A DNA stretch of 48,151 bases from an uncultured Candidatus Saccharibacteria bacterium (GTDB lineage: Bacteria > Patescibacteriota > Saccharimonadia > Saccharimonadales > Saccharimonadaceae). How positions within the stretch are numbered: the stretch's first letter is position 1; each line of letters starts with the position of its first letter. Both the position numbers and the translations under genes were made by a program. Where the stretch lies: contig CALIXB010000030.1 in assembly GCA_938046775.1 (NCBI GenBank), positions 1-48,151 on the forward strand, written 5' to 3'. The notes beneath the pieces were generated by a model. It was not told where the DNA came from and did not search any database. It worked only from the letters and a program-made list of their open reading frames with translations. Positions 26,031-34,613 of the stretch are shown piece by piece.

Positions 26031-26505
26031 ATGAAGGTGCTTACACCGGATGTGATAGATTTAAATGACATACCTCAGTCGGTAGATTTATTTTTAGCAG
26101 GAGGTATTACAAATTGTCCAGATTGGCAGGCGGACGACGCAATAAAGATGCTGGACGATGGGTCGGATATTGTAGTAGCTAATCCTCGGCGCGATAGATT
26201 GTTAGATCATGAGGGTGAGGACGCTGCTTATCAGATAAGATGGGAATATGAATTTTTGAGGCGGGCACGAATGATTTTATTTTGGTTTCCAAAAGAATCT
26301 GTCTGTCCGATTACACTGTTTGAACTAGGAAAAGAAATTGGGCGTGGTTCGTGTTTATTGGTTGGTGCACATCCAGAGTATGTTGTATGTTCGCAGATTT
26401 GATGTTGTAACGCAGATGAATTGCTATGACCCTGGGGTGGTAGTATATAGGGAGCTTAGCGATGTGGTTTCGGCTTCTTGGCGAGCGCTTAAATCACTAG
26501 AATAA
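26031..26505 (+). pseudogene. Nucleoside 2-deoxyribosyltransferase-like gene, frameshifted by 7-bp duplication
   Basis: The N-terminal 115 codons encode a nucleoside 2-deoxyribosyltransferase-like fold: FLAGGITNCPDWQ at about residues 21-33, VVANPRRD, and a catalytic-type FELGKEIGRG. The frame then ends at 26402 after EYVVCSQI. The cause is visible: GTATGTT (26378-26384) is repeated exactly at 26385-26391. Removing one copy restores EYVRRFDVVTQ and an open frame to a TAA at 26503-26505, giving the C-terminus expected for the family. So this is a recently broken gene or a phase-variable one. Family enzymes move deoxyribose between bases. Confidence 0.75.
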
Positions 26506-26556
26506 GACACTTATGCGTCTGTGTAACTTAGGTATGTCCGTTGCCTCGCCTGACCG

Positions 26557-27120
26557 GTTATAGTTCCCTAATAATTTAGATATTGGTATAATGTACAATC
26601 AAGTTAACGAAAGGACTACCAAGTTATAGTTCCCTAATAATTTAGATATTGGTATAATCAAGGAAACAAGATAGTCGAGCTATCTAAGGTTATAGTTCCC
26701 TAATAATTTAGATATTGGTATAATACCGCCCCGGAGCTTATCGAGGCGGTTTTCGTTATAGTTCCCTAATAATTTAGATATTGGTATAATAAGAAGCTTC
26801 TGCAGAAGAAGACAAGATTGGTTATAGTTCCCTAATAATTTAGATATTGGTATAATTTACATGATATAAACAGCGATTACCTCTGTGTTATAGTTCCCTA
26901 ATAATTTAGATATTGGTATAATCTTTAGTATCGTATAGCCGCTGAGCAATATGTTATAGTTCCCTAATAATTTAGATATTGGTATAATGTGGAGAGCGTC
27001 AGCATGCCGTAGTCGAAGGTTATAGTTCCCTAATAATTTAGATATTGGTATAATTAAACGGCTTAGCACAAGGTGCTAAAAAGGGTTATAGTTCCCTAAT
27101 AATTTAGATATTGGTATAAT
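26557..27120 (+). CRISPR. Type II-C CRISPR array, 9 repeats and 8 spacers
   Basis: Nine identical 36-bp repeats start at 26557, 26623, 26689, 26755, 26821, 26887, 26953, 27019 and 27085. The eight spacers are all exactly 30 bp, so the period is a strict 66 bp. Repeats begin GTTATAGTTCCC and end ATTGGTATAAT. That end is a perfect extended -10 promoter (TGGTATAAT), so transcription can begin inside each spacer, as known for the Neisseria type II-C array. The tracrRNA anti-repeat shows the crRNA is read on the plus strand, opposite to the cas genes. Spacer 3 has a 6-bp internal hairpin. No spacer matches sequence I can see in the window. Confidence 0.98.
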
Positions 27121-27129
27121 ACTTCCTCA

Positions 27130-27158
27130 AATCCCCCTCTGTTACGAGGGGGATTTTT
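27130..27158 (+). terminator. Terminator between CRISPR array and cas2
   Basis: A perfect 10-bp stem (27130-27139 with 27146-27155) with a 6-nt loop and a T5 run (27154-27158) ends the rightward crRNA transcripts. On the other strand it lies just past the cas2 stop and may also end the cas operon, though with a weaker U tract. Confidence 0.85.
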
Positions 27159-27160
27159 GG

Positions 27161-27484
27161 TTAGAAAAATGCCAACTGACCAGCGGGTACGTTCTTTTCC
27201 TGGACGGTTTTTTCGCCGACGATAACGTACATGTGCGTAAATTGATGCTCGGTCAGGTATAGTAATCTCACTGATCCGCTATCTGGTGCATAACGCTTGA
27301 CTCGCATCATATGCTTTTCAGCAACGTCGCGGTTTGGACACAGTCTCGTGTATACGCTATATTGCAGCATGTCAAAGCCGTCGTCCAGCAAAAATTTGCG
27401 AAATTGCGTAGCGGCTCTACGCTCAGCTTTAGTGTTGGTTGGCAAATCGAAAAATACCGCGACCCTCATGATTTTATATGACAT
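27161..27484 (-). CDS. cas2: CRISPR-associated endonuclease Cas2
   Basis: Cas2 (107 aa) bridges two Cas1 dimers in the spacer integration complex. The ferredoxin-like fold starts VAVFFDLPT with the conserved Asp, followed by FRKFLLDDGFDMLQYSVY and a C-terminal QLAFF. The first ATG is almost merged with a GGAAGGG; an internal ATG at 27469 (MRVAVFFDLP) would give a more standard N-terminus. It starts 10 nt after cas1. Confidence 0.93.
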   Translation of the reverse strand: MSYKIMRVAVFFDLPTNTKAERRAATQFRKFLLDDGFDMLQYSVYTRLCPNRDVAEKHMMRVKRYAPDSGSVRLLYLTEHQFTHMYVIVGEKTVQEKNVPAGQLAFF

Positions 27485-27494
27485 CCCTTCCCTG

Positions 27495-28385
27495 TTAGGA
27501 GGCGATTTTTGGCAAAAGAAGCTTACGCGCCTCCTTTACCTCGATGCATTCGATAAAGCTTTCAACTGTTCGCTCGATCGCATGCTTTACAGTAAACTTC
27601 TTACCGTCAATTATAACATAATAATTTAATATGTCAATAATAAGCTCGCGATCATGCTTGATGAGGCTGGCGTCGCGGTCGCCGACATGAAGCGGGGCAA
27701 CTTTTTCTAGGATATATAAATCAACAGCAGCACGATAGGGTTCTATCAAGTCGTCAGCTAAATTAAAACTATTGAGCTCATTGTGATGGAAAATTCCTTG
27801 CGAAGCAACTAGTCCGCGGGCAGCAATGTGCCGAGCGATATGACTGCGGACCATCGCGTAGCCATAGTTTAGCGCGGCATTATGCCAAATCGGCTTACGG
27901 CGTGTGGCGTCGTCGAGTAGCTGGTCAAAATATATGCGAGCAGCTAGCGACTCGCGATTACTAGTATCGCCTGATTTGACATCGCTAATATGAGCACGTA
28001 AGACGGCATCGTCTAGCCCAACAGACCGCAAGACATCTGCTTGATTGGTAATTTTACTGATAATGATTTGTTGCCACAGTTGCTTTTTGAGCGGTTGGCT
28101 CATGGCAAGTTGTTGGCGTGAAACTTTGGCTTGGCGTGAATGTTGCGAATACGGCAGAAGTACGCTGGCTGGTAGGTGCTTTTCGTCACAAATGACAGTC
28201 GCGGTGCCTTTGGTCGCCAGTGCTGTGAGTATATTTGTGGTCACAGTCATGCCATAACCGTCCAGAATGAGCGTATCGATATCTTCAATTGGCAAAGTCG
28301 CCTCAGTTTCTTGCGCGATTACGAGCTGGTTGTCGCGCAAACTCAGCCTGGCAGAATTTTCGATAGCTACGACGCGCCAGGCCAT
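27495..28385 (-). CDS. cas1: CRISPR-associated integrase Cas1 (type II)
   Basis: Cas1 (296 aa) inserts new spacers at the array. The N-terminal beta domain (LPIEDIDTLILDG) and helical catalytic domain (LNYGYAMVRSHIARHI, then HHNELNSFNLADDLIEPYRAAVD in two parts) match the type II family, supplying the metal-binding Glu, His and Asp. It is directly downstream of cas9 (its ATG abuts the cas9 stop), so the three genes form one leftward operon. No csn2 or cas4 is present, which defines subtype II-C. Confidence 0.95.
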   Translation of the reverse strand: MAWRVVAIENSARLSLRDNQLVIAQETEATLPIEDIDTLILDGYGMTVTTNILTALATKGTATVICDEKHLPASVLLPYSQHSRQAKVSRQQLAMSQPLKKQLWQQIIISKITNQADVLRSVGLDDAVLRAHISDVKSGDTSNRESLAARIYFDQLLDDATRRKPIWHNAALNYGYAMVRSHIARHIAARGLVASQGIFHHNELNSFNLADDLIEPYRAAVDLYILEKVAPLHVGDRDASLIKHDRELIIDILNYYVIIDGKKFTVKHAIERTVESFIECIEVKEARKLLLPKIAS

Positions 28386-31300
28386 TTATAACCACCTGTA
28401 ATTATCGCCGAGGACGGAGATGTCGTAGCGCTCGATGAGGGTGGCGGAACGTGCGGAGACTCTGTTGGCTACTTTAATGTCTTTAGACGGTGTAAAGTGC
28501 GGATATAGTATCAAAGTTCCCACTGATATGTCGTAGCCAGAATAATAACCCTCTAGTATTTTATTTTTAAGGTAAATTCGTACATAATCATTCGGATACA
28601 ACGAACAAACCTTAGTGAAAGTTTTATCTACGTCAGTAAAGCCTTTTGGTGCTGGTAGGATCTTTGTTGGTGCGGGCTTATTTTTACCAACTTGATGGGC
28701 GTAAACTGGCACGAAAAAGTGCTCGATTTTTCCTTTTTTGTTTGGTTTTTGATATATATCAAGCCGCACCATAGACCCATTGTTGACGAAAGCTTTACCG
28801 TTGTTGATATAAAATCCGCTTGGCTGCGTCGAGTATACTTTGATGGTTGAGACTGGCGACAGTTGTTTGCCGTTTTTGTCGAATTTTTTGTCATTCTTGT
28901 AAACAGGTTCAGCGAAAGCCTTTTCAGGATTATTATCATGAGCATCTAACCTTTCGAGTAATTTATCGTACAGCCATTTATCAGATTCTTTAAGTACTGA
29001 GTTTTCGAAATCCTTGCGTTTAATTTTATTAAGTGGCATTCGTGCGGTTCGCTGATCATTATCTTTGACCTTTGGTGAGCGAATGGTCTCCTTGTGTGCT
29101 TGAGCGGTAGCCTTACGACGCGGCATGCGCGAAACAAAAATCGGCTTTACGTTCAGGCGGAATTCCTCGTCGTAATTATCAAGTCCGCGCAGCTCATTTT
29201 GTAGTGTGGTGATATCGGTATTGAGAGTGCGTTTCATGACTTCTTTGCCGAAATTATCCCAGGGTTGCGGAAAGTACTTTGAAGACAGTACGATCGCAGC
29301 GTCCTTACGTCGCTGAGCTTTGTCAAATTCGTCCTCATCTATAATTTCTCCAGTCAGCTTGTCGGTCTTTTCTTCCATCGTTTTCGCAGCAGCTAATAGG
29401 GCGGCTATCTCACCGCGTTTCGCGAATAGATTCGCTTGCCTCACTATGCTCTGGTCAATTGCCGCCACAACCGCTGCATCCTTGGCGTGATGCAATACAT
29501 CCTCGGTGCGATCCTTGGCTAGTCCCCAGCGTTTGCGTAGATATGCCGTTGTCGTACCATTTGGTGCGATGACACGTTGTTTTTCTTCACCCTCGGCAAA
29601 GTCAACCATGTGGCGTAAGTAATTTTGGATAAACCGCGTGATATATCGCGTGTCATTTAGGGCGCGTACGCTCCAACTGTCATTTTTGTAATCTTGAAGC
29701 AATAGATTTTGCTTCTTTTTCATAGCGTAGCCGTTGTATTTGTAATTGATGGCGTTCGTTGCTTTATCAGATGTTTTGATATCGCGTGTTTTATATATTG
29801 ATTCTACTCGGGCTACAAACTCTTTCCAACGTTTTTCATCTGCGCCAAAATATTCAAATGGTGTTTGATTGCCTTTCTTCTGATTTTCCTCAGTTAACAC
29901 CATAACTTTGTTCGTCATTCCGTCGTTGTTGGAGCGTGAAAAAGGCACGATATGATCAACCTGATAGGCGTTATCGTCATGTAACATCGTTTCAAAATCA
30001 ATCGACTTTCCGGAGTATAGACAGATGCCGTTTTGTTCACGATAGAGCTTGACTTTAATAATCTGCTGACCAGTTGGAGTTACGATGCCGTTCTCGTTTA
30101 GCGTCTGAATGATACTTTGATTGCGCCCTTGATTCTCCTTGTTCTCATTTTCAATTGCCTTACGATCTTTGAAATTTTTTGCGAGGTCGCGAGCAGTTTC
30201 AACTTTGATGAAATATGGTTTGCCATATTTGCGTTCAATGGCGCGAACAACCTTCAGTGTCTGTGCGATGGCGCGTTTGACAACAGGGTTGGTAATTTGC
30301 TCTAAGCTGGCAGATTGCTTTTTGAAGTCGTAGTCAGCTGCCTCGCAGGCTTTGTCGTAGGTCATACCCTCAAGGATGTGCGGCGTGATTTTTTGTAAAG
30401 CCTTGATCGATAAATGACCAAATGCTTTGAAATTGGTCGGTTTAATTTTGACAATGGCCTTTTTGGCTTTGTCGGAAAGCGGCAGTGAATCTAATTCGGC
30501 GCGAATACCCTCGTCGGCTTTTTGCGTGGTGAGGATGTAGGCGATTTGATTGATCGCCGATTCATTATCAATTTTTGTCCAATCTTCCGGTAAATCTTTT
30601 AGTGCTAACCTGACGTCGCTATACGCTTTTAGGCCGCCAAAAGTATTGTCTTCGCCGAATTCGTCACCTTCTTTCTTCTTACCGCGTACGTCTTTTGGTA
30701 CGTAGTCTTCGCTAATCCCTGCAGTACTGCGCACCTTTTTATAGGTTAAGCTCTTTTGGCTTTTGGCTACGTCGATAACTTTACTGATTTGCTCTGGAGA
30801 TAATCTTACTTCTAGATTATCGCGCTTAGCCTGGCGTTTGCTGGCGTCGCGAGGAATGAATACGAGGTGCGACAAATCGCTTGCCAAACGAAACACCTCA
30901 AAGCTATAGCTGGCTTTTGGCGCCCGTTTTTCGTCTTTTTCAAACGTACAGTTGCCGACCATCTTTTCGATCAGCTCTTTAGTCATGAAAGGACGCTGGT
31001 ACATGATGGCGCTGACGTTAGTGACCTGCCCATCGTCAATGCCATAAATTAACTCGCTGATAGTCTGTTCGGGAACATTTTTTAGGATATAATTTTGCTG
31101 AGTTTTAATAATAGCTTCTAACTCGTGCAAAAAGTCATCGCGCGCAAAACTGTTGGTATAATCGTCGCGTTTATTACGCTTGTGCGGTGCGAATTTTTCA
31201 TCGCGACTCAGCGCGTCGCCGACAGTTGCGTAATTGTTATCGGCGAGGAATTTCTCGTTGGTCTTGAGCGCGCTAGTGACGCGGCCGCCTTCTTTGTCTG

Positions 31301-31745
31301 ATTCTTCCACGACCTTGCGGTTCGACTTGAAGCCGCGCCGTTTGGCGATTTGATATAAAACTTTGAGCAACTCTTCAGGCGATAACTCCTCGGTGAGTGC
31401 TTTTGCTCGCAAGGCGTATACATCTAATTTGTTGAAATTAGACTTGTAATTTAGAACTTCTTCAACTTGATTTTTAGTGAGAATGTTTTGGTCGACAAAA
31501 AATTGCTTTAGGTGATTGAGGCGCTGGCGACGACGTTTTAGACGGCGGCGGGATGAACGGGCATCACGGCGAGGTTTGGCTAGTGAATCACCATTTTGAG
31601 GATCTTCCGGTCGCTCAAAAATCCTCACCCCCAAATCGTGAATACGTTTTTTATCTAAATCTAGCACTGCCCAGCCGACCGAGGAGGTGCCGATGTCTAG
31701 CCCCAGCGAGTATTTTTTCGGTGAATATGAAGATTTTTCTGCCAT
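28386..31745 (-). CDS. cas9: CRISPR-associated endonuclease Cas9, type II-C
   Basis: Cas9 (1119 aa, compact II-C size) is the RNA-guided nuclease of this locus. RuvC-I holds D17 (LGLDIGTSSVGWAV), an Arg-rich bridge helix spans about 58-82, RuvC-II has E516 (IKVETARDLAK), HNH has D597-H598 (VDHIVPFSRSNNDG), and RuvC-III has H753/D756 (HHAKDAAVVAA). All catalytic residues are present, so it should cut both strands. The C-terminal part, which reads the PAM, cannot be interpreted from sequence alone. The frame is open to an ATG at 31778, but that lies at the -10 box; ATG 31745 follows AAAAAAGGAC and gives MAEKSSYSPKK. It heads the cas9-cas1-cas2 operon. Confidence 0.97.
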   Translation of the reverse strand: MAEKSSYSPKKYSLGLDIGTSSVGWAVLDLDKKRIHDLGVRIFERPEDPQNGDSLAKPRRDARSSRRRLKRRRQRLNHLKQFFVDQNILTKNQVEEVLNYKSNFNKLDVYALRAKALTEELSPEELLKVLYQIAKRRGFKSNRKVVEESDKEGGRVTSALKTNEKFLADNNYATVGDALSRDEKFAPHKRNKRDDYTNSFARDDFLHELEAIIKTQQNYILKNVPEQTISELIYGIDDGQVTNVSAIMYQRPFMTKELIEKMVGNCTFEKDEKRAPKASYSFEVFRLASDLSHLVFIPRDASKRQAKRDNLEVRLSPEQISKVIDVAKSQKSLTYKKVRSTAGISEDYVPKDVRGKKKEGDEFGEDNTFGGLKAYSDVRLALKDLPEDWTKIDNESAINQIAYILTTQKADEGIRAELDSLPLSDKAKKAIVKIKPTNFKAFGHLSIKALQKITPHILEGMTYDKACEAADYDFKKQSASLEQITNPVVKRAIAQTLKVVRAIERKYGKPYFIKVETARDLAKNFKDRKAIENENKENQGRNQSIIQTLNENGIVTPTGQQIIKVKLYREQNGICLYSGKSIDFETMLHDDNAYQVDHIVPFSRSNNDGMTNKVMVLTEENQKKGNQTPFEYFGADEKRWKEFVARVESIYKTRDIKTSDKATNAINYKYNGYAMKKKQNLLLQDYKNDSWSVRALNDTRYITRFIQNYLRHMVDFAEGEEKQRVIAPNGTTTAYLRKRWGLAKDRTEDVLHHAKDAAVVAAIDQSIVRQANLFAKRGEIAALLAAAKTMEEKTDKLTGEIIDEDEFDKAQRRKDAAIVLSSKYFPQPWDNFGKEVMKRTLNTDITTLQNELRGLDNYDEEFRLNVKPIFVSRMPRRKATAQAHKETIRSPKVKDNDQRTARMPLNKIKRKDFENSVLKESDKWLYDKLLERLDAHDNNPEKAFAEPVYKNDKKFDKNGKQLSPVSTIKVYSTQPSGFYINNGKAFVNNGSMVRLDIYQKPNKKGKIEHFFVPVYAHQVGKNKPAPTKILPAPKGFTDVDKTFTKVCSLYPNDYVRIYLKNKILEGYYSGYDISVGTLILYPHFTPSKDIKVANRVSARSATLIERYDISVLGDNYRWL

Positions 31746-31779
31746 AAAGAAGTCCTTTTTTGTGATGTCTTTTGGCATA

Positions 31780-31808
31780 ATTATATAACCAAAGAGTGGT
31801 AATTGAAA
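31780..31808 (-). promoter_or_regulatory. cas9 operon promoter
   Basis: On the minus strand TTTCAA (31803-31808) and TATAAT (31780-31785) are 17 bp apart. The predicted start near 31773 gives a leader of about 28 nt with an SD, and supports cas9 starting at 31745. Confidence 0.65.
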
Positions 31809-31829
31809 GCATAAGTTTTTTTACTACAT

Positions 31830-31972
31830 AAAAAGATAATCCGCCCAACAAGTGAGCGGATTAGTGCTTTGCTCCAGTATTTCATATACTTTACAGCGGA
31901 TTTTTACCGCCAGATTATTATAGAAACCTAGAACAATTTAGACATTGGTACAATCCTTACTTAAGGGACTGT
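31830..31972 (-). ncRNA. tracrRNA
   Basis: The gene is read leftward, upstream of cas9. On the plus strand, 31935-31954 matches the last 20 bases of the CRISPR repeat except for two T-to-C changes, which become G.U pairs in the RNA duplex. Further matches (TTATAG, CCTA) continue the anti-repeat to about 31917 with a bulge. Three hairpins follow: GCGG/CCGC, AGTAT/ATACT, and a terminator AATCCGC/GCGGATT (31838-31862) with a T-run. It pairs with crRNA and loads Cas9. The likely length is about 140 nt. Confidence 0.92.
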
Positions 31973-31978
31973 AATTGT

Positions 31979-32007
31979 AGTTTAGCGCACTTATTATGAT
32001 TGCGCAA
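31979..32007 (-). promoter_or_regulatory. tracrRNA promoter with inverted repeat
   Basis: On the minus strand TTGCGC (32002-32007) and TAAACT (31979-31984) are 17 bp apart. GCGCA (31985-31989) and TGCGC (32001-32005) form an inverted repeat that spans the spacer and overlaps the -35 box; a repressor could bind here. Confidence 0.55.
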
Positions 32008-32039
32008 GTGTCTGGTTAAATAGTGCTATAATTACTAAT

Positions 32040-32387
32040 ATGAACACATCTGGGATACAATCTATCGCCATTAAGGTGAGCGGATCTAACTCTGCCCTGC
32101 TTGATGATGCAGATGGGTTGCAGAAACTAATGCGCGACATTGCCGAGGCAGCTAGCTTGCACCCATTAGAGTCGGTAACTCATAAGTTTTCGCCCCAAGG
32201 GGTTAGTTCTGCCCTGCTTTTGTCTGAATCGCATATTGCAGTTCACACATGGCCGGAAAGTGGCACTGCCTATATATCAATGACTACTTGTAAACCCTTG
32301 AATGATGTCGCTATTCAACAAATACAAGAATTAGTCGGTCAGGAACTAGCGGCCGAAGACATAACTATGAAAAAGGTGGATTTATAA
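32040..32387 (+). CDS. speD: S-adenosylmethionine decarboxylase proenzyme
   Basis: SpeD makes decarboxylated SAM, the aminopropyl donor for spermidine. The 115-aa protein is the short class 1B type. SESHIAVHTWPE carries the self-cleavage site before S64, which becomes the pyruvoyl group, with H69 and C84 as processing and catalytic residues. TATAAT (32027-32032) lies 7 nt before the ATG. It opens a three-gene operon with a DUF4178 gene and a spermidine synthase. Confidence 0.94.
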   Translation: MNTSGIQSIAIKVSGSNSALLDDADGLQKLMRDIAEAASLHPLESVTHKFSPQGVSSALLLSESHIAVHTWPESGTAYISMTTCKPLNDVAIQQIQELVGQELAAEDITMKKVDL

Positions 32388-32388
32388 T

Positions 32389-33063
32389 ATGAAACGCACT
32401 AAAGCACGTCTGAAGATTAACCAGATTTTGACTGGAAAGAAGACAAATCTGCGAGTGGTTGGTTGTCTGCTATTTCGTGAGTGGAGCGAGAAAGATAAAC
32501 GCTTTTACTACTGGGAAGAATGGGAAATCACTGGCCTAGCTGATTATGATACTTGGGTTGAGTATGACCACAGTGACGAGGTTGTATCTTTGTATGAGCC
32601 AATTCGGTTTACTAGGTCAATTGATCCGCAGCAGCTAGAAAAAGGCCAATCTTTTACTCTTTCCGAGCAGGGTGGAACGGATCATGTTGTAGTTGTTGAT
32701 GAAGTTGGCGTGGGCGAAATCGTGAATATTAAAGGTAAAAATACCTATCAAGTTTTCCCAAAAGAAATGATGGCCTACGCCACGCTGCGGGACAGTAAAG
32801 CGCCGAAGGGGCGCCAGCTAATTACTATTGAGAAGTATAATAATCGTGAGTACGATGCTTATCGTAAAGTGAAGCTAGACGCTAAAGAGCAAAAGCGAAT
32901 ATTCGGTAGGACAATTACGCCAATTAATTGGTGGATGATCATATTTATAGTGTTTATTGCCGCTGCTGTTATATTTACATTTTTGGATAATAGTTCTAGT
33001 GATGGGCACGGTAGCGGAGCGCGTGGTGTTTATGGCGGCAGTAGTGGCGGATTTGGAAAGTAG
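32389..33063 (+). CDS. DUF4178 protein with C-terminal membrane helix
   Basis: The 224-aa protein contains a DUF4178-like beta domain (YYWEEWEITGLADYDTWVEY) followed by one membrane helix (about residues 183-203) and a Gly/Ser-rich tail. The function of DUF4178 is unknown. It often sits with SAM decarboxylase and membrane spermidine-synthase-like genes, as here: it starts 1 nt after the speD stop and is 9 nt before speE. A role in polyamine or lipid-linked aminopropyl chemistry is only an inference. Confidence 0.75.
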   Translation: MKRTKARLKINQILTGKKTNLRVVGCLLFREWSEKDKRFYYWEEWEITGLADYDTWVEYDHSDEVVSLYEPIRFTRSIDPQQLEKGQSFTLSEQGGTDHVVVVDEVGVGEIVNIKGKNTYQVFPKEMMAYATLRDSKAPKGRQLITIEKYNNREYDAYRKVKLDAKEQKRIFGRTITPINWWMIIFIVFIAAAVIFTFLDNSSSDGHGSGARGVYGGSSGGFGK

Positions 33064-33072
33064 GATATTTTA

Positions 33073-34602
33073 GTGCCGCGATTTGAAATACATAAACGTG
33101 AGCAGGTGGCTTTATTTGCGGCGGCAATATTAGTGGCGATTGGCGGCATTATCTATGAATTAATCTTAGGCGCGGCCGCGTCTTACTTGGTCGGAGATTC
33201 AATCTTAAGCTTTAGTTTGGCGACTGGCGTAACCTTATTTGGAATGGGCATTGGTTCGCTGCTGGTTAATTACATTAAAATACATCCAGCGACTAGTTTT
33301 GCAACCAACGAGATTATTCTAGGGCTAATTGGTGGTAATTCGGTACTTTTGATGTACACAGGATTTGTTTTTACGCGACTGCACTGGGTTATTTTTGCAA
33401 TTATCAGCCTAGCAATAGGCATTTGTATTGGTCTGGAAATTCCACTTCTAGTGAAGATGTTTCAGAAATTTGGTCGCAAATCATCAGTTAGGTTATTTAG
33501 TAAGATTCTGGCTCTTGATTATTTTGGTGCGTTAGTGGCGTCCTTATTATTTCCTCTGATTATGTTGCCTCATCTTGGTTTGATGCGCAGTGCTTATCTG
33601 GTAGCGGCGTTGAATATCGCTGTGGCCGTATTGATTTTAAGGCAGATGAAGGCTTCTAGGGTTGTGATGATAGTTAGTATTGTAGCAACGATAGTTCTGT
33701 CTGGACTGTTTGTTTATGCGACAGAGATTGAAAACGCAATTGATAAGCGGATCTATAAAGATCCGGTAATGTTTCAGCAACAAACGCCATATCAGAAGAT
33801 TGTATTAACCAGGTATAAGAAAGATACCAGGCTATTTTTAAACCATAATCTACAATTTTCTAGTCTGGATGAGGCGCGCTACCATGAGACCCTGTCTGCC
33901 TCTGCCTTGTCCTCGGTCGCCAGTCCAAAGCGAGTGCTGATTATGGGCGGTGGTGATGGTTTGTTAACGCGTGATGTGTTGAAATACTCGAGCGTCGAGC
34001 ATGTTGCTCTGGTTGATATTGACGAGTCAATGACTAATTTAGCAAAGACTAATCACCTGCTAACTGACATTAATCAGCGGTCACTTCATGATTCTCGCGT
34101 TAATATTGTTAATCAAGACGCTTTTCAATTTGCTTTTTCGACGCAGGATAAATATGATGTTGTGTTGATTGATTTGGTTGACCCTTCGAATGAACGGCTG
34201 GCCAAGCTCTATTCCGAACAACTATACCGTCAAGTCGGCAATATTTTAACAGAGCATGGCGTAATGGTAACGCAAGCAACTTCTTCGTTCTTTTCTCCGC
34301 AGGCTTTTTATATGGTGGCAAATACTGTAAAATCCGCTCATCCTGGGCGACACATAGCGGCGTTTTCAGTGAATGTACCGTCATTTGGCGAATGGGGTTT
34401 TGTATTATCGGCGCCAAATGCTGATGCTGTGATGAGTCACCCTTTGCCAAAAGGATTGCGTTATCAGAATCAGAAGCTACTTACTTTTTTGACTAAAAAT
34501 AATGCGGTTTCAGTTCCATCAGGTCCCGTCTCTACGCTGATCTCTCCGCGGATAACTGATGTTTATAATGCTGATATGCGCCAGTGGCGTTATTATAACT
34601 AG
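33073..34602 (+). CDS. speE: Membrane-fused spermidine synthase-like protein
   Basis: The N-terminal 210 residues form about seven membrane helices (IGGIIYELILGAAASYLVG, LGMGIGSL region). The C-terminal domain is a spermidine synthase fold: LFLNHNLQFSS, DEARYHETL, the SAM-binding GGGDGLLTRDVLKY, VDIDESM and catalytic-type VLIDLVDPSNE. It would transfer the aminopropyl group made by SpeD to an amine. The membrane fusion is found in several bacterial lineages. It starts at GTG 33073. Confidence 0.88.
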   Translation: MPRFEIHKREQVALFAAAILVAIGGIIYELILGAAASYLVGDSILSFSLATGVTLFGMGIGSLLVNYIKIHPATSFATNEIILGLIGGNSVLLMYTGFVFTRLHWVIFAIISLAIGICIGLEIPLLVKMFQKFGRKSSVRLFSKILALDYFGALVASLLFPLIMLPHLGLMRSAYLVAALNIAVAVLILRQMKASRVVMIVSIVATIVLSGLFVYATEIENAIDKRIYKDPVMFQQQTPYQKIVLTRYKKDTRLFLNHNLQFSSLDEARYHETLSASALSSVASPKRVLIMGGGDGLLTRDVLKYSSVEHVALVDIDESMTNLAKTNHLLTDINQRSLHDSRVNIVNQDAFQFAFSTQDKYDVVLIDLVDPSNERLAKLYSEQLYRQVGNILTEHGVMVTQATSSFFSPQAFYMVANTVKSAHPGRHIAAFSVNVPSFGEWGFVLSAPNADAVMSHPLPKGLRYQNQKLLTFLTKNNAVSVPSGPVSTLISPRITDVYNADMRQWRYYN

Positions 34603-34613
34603 AGTTCAATGAT

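Noticed and set aside
26857..27069. 70-aa leftward ORF in the CRISPR array
   Set aside because: Its sequence is a translation of the repeats, with the same peptide recurring every 22 residues.
26557..27120. Self-targeting spacers
   Set aside because: By eye, none of the eight spacers matches other sequence in the window; a computed search could still find partial matches elsewhere in the genome.
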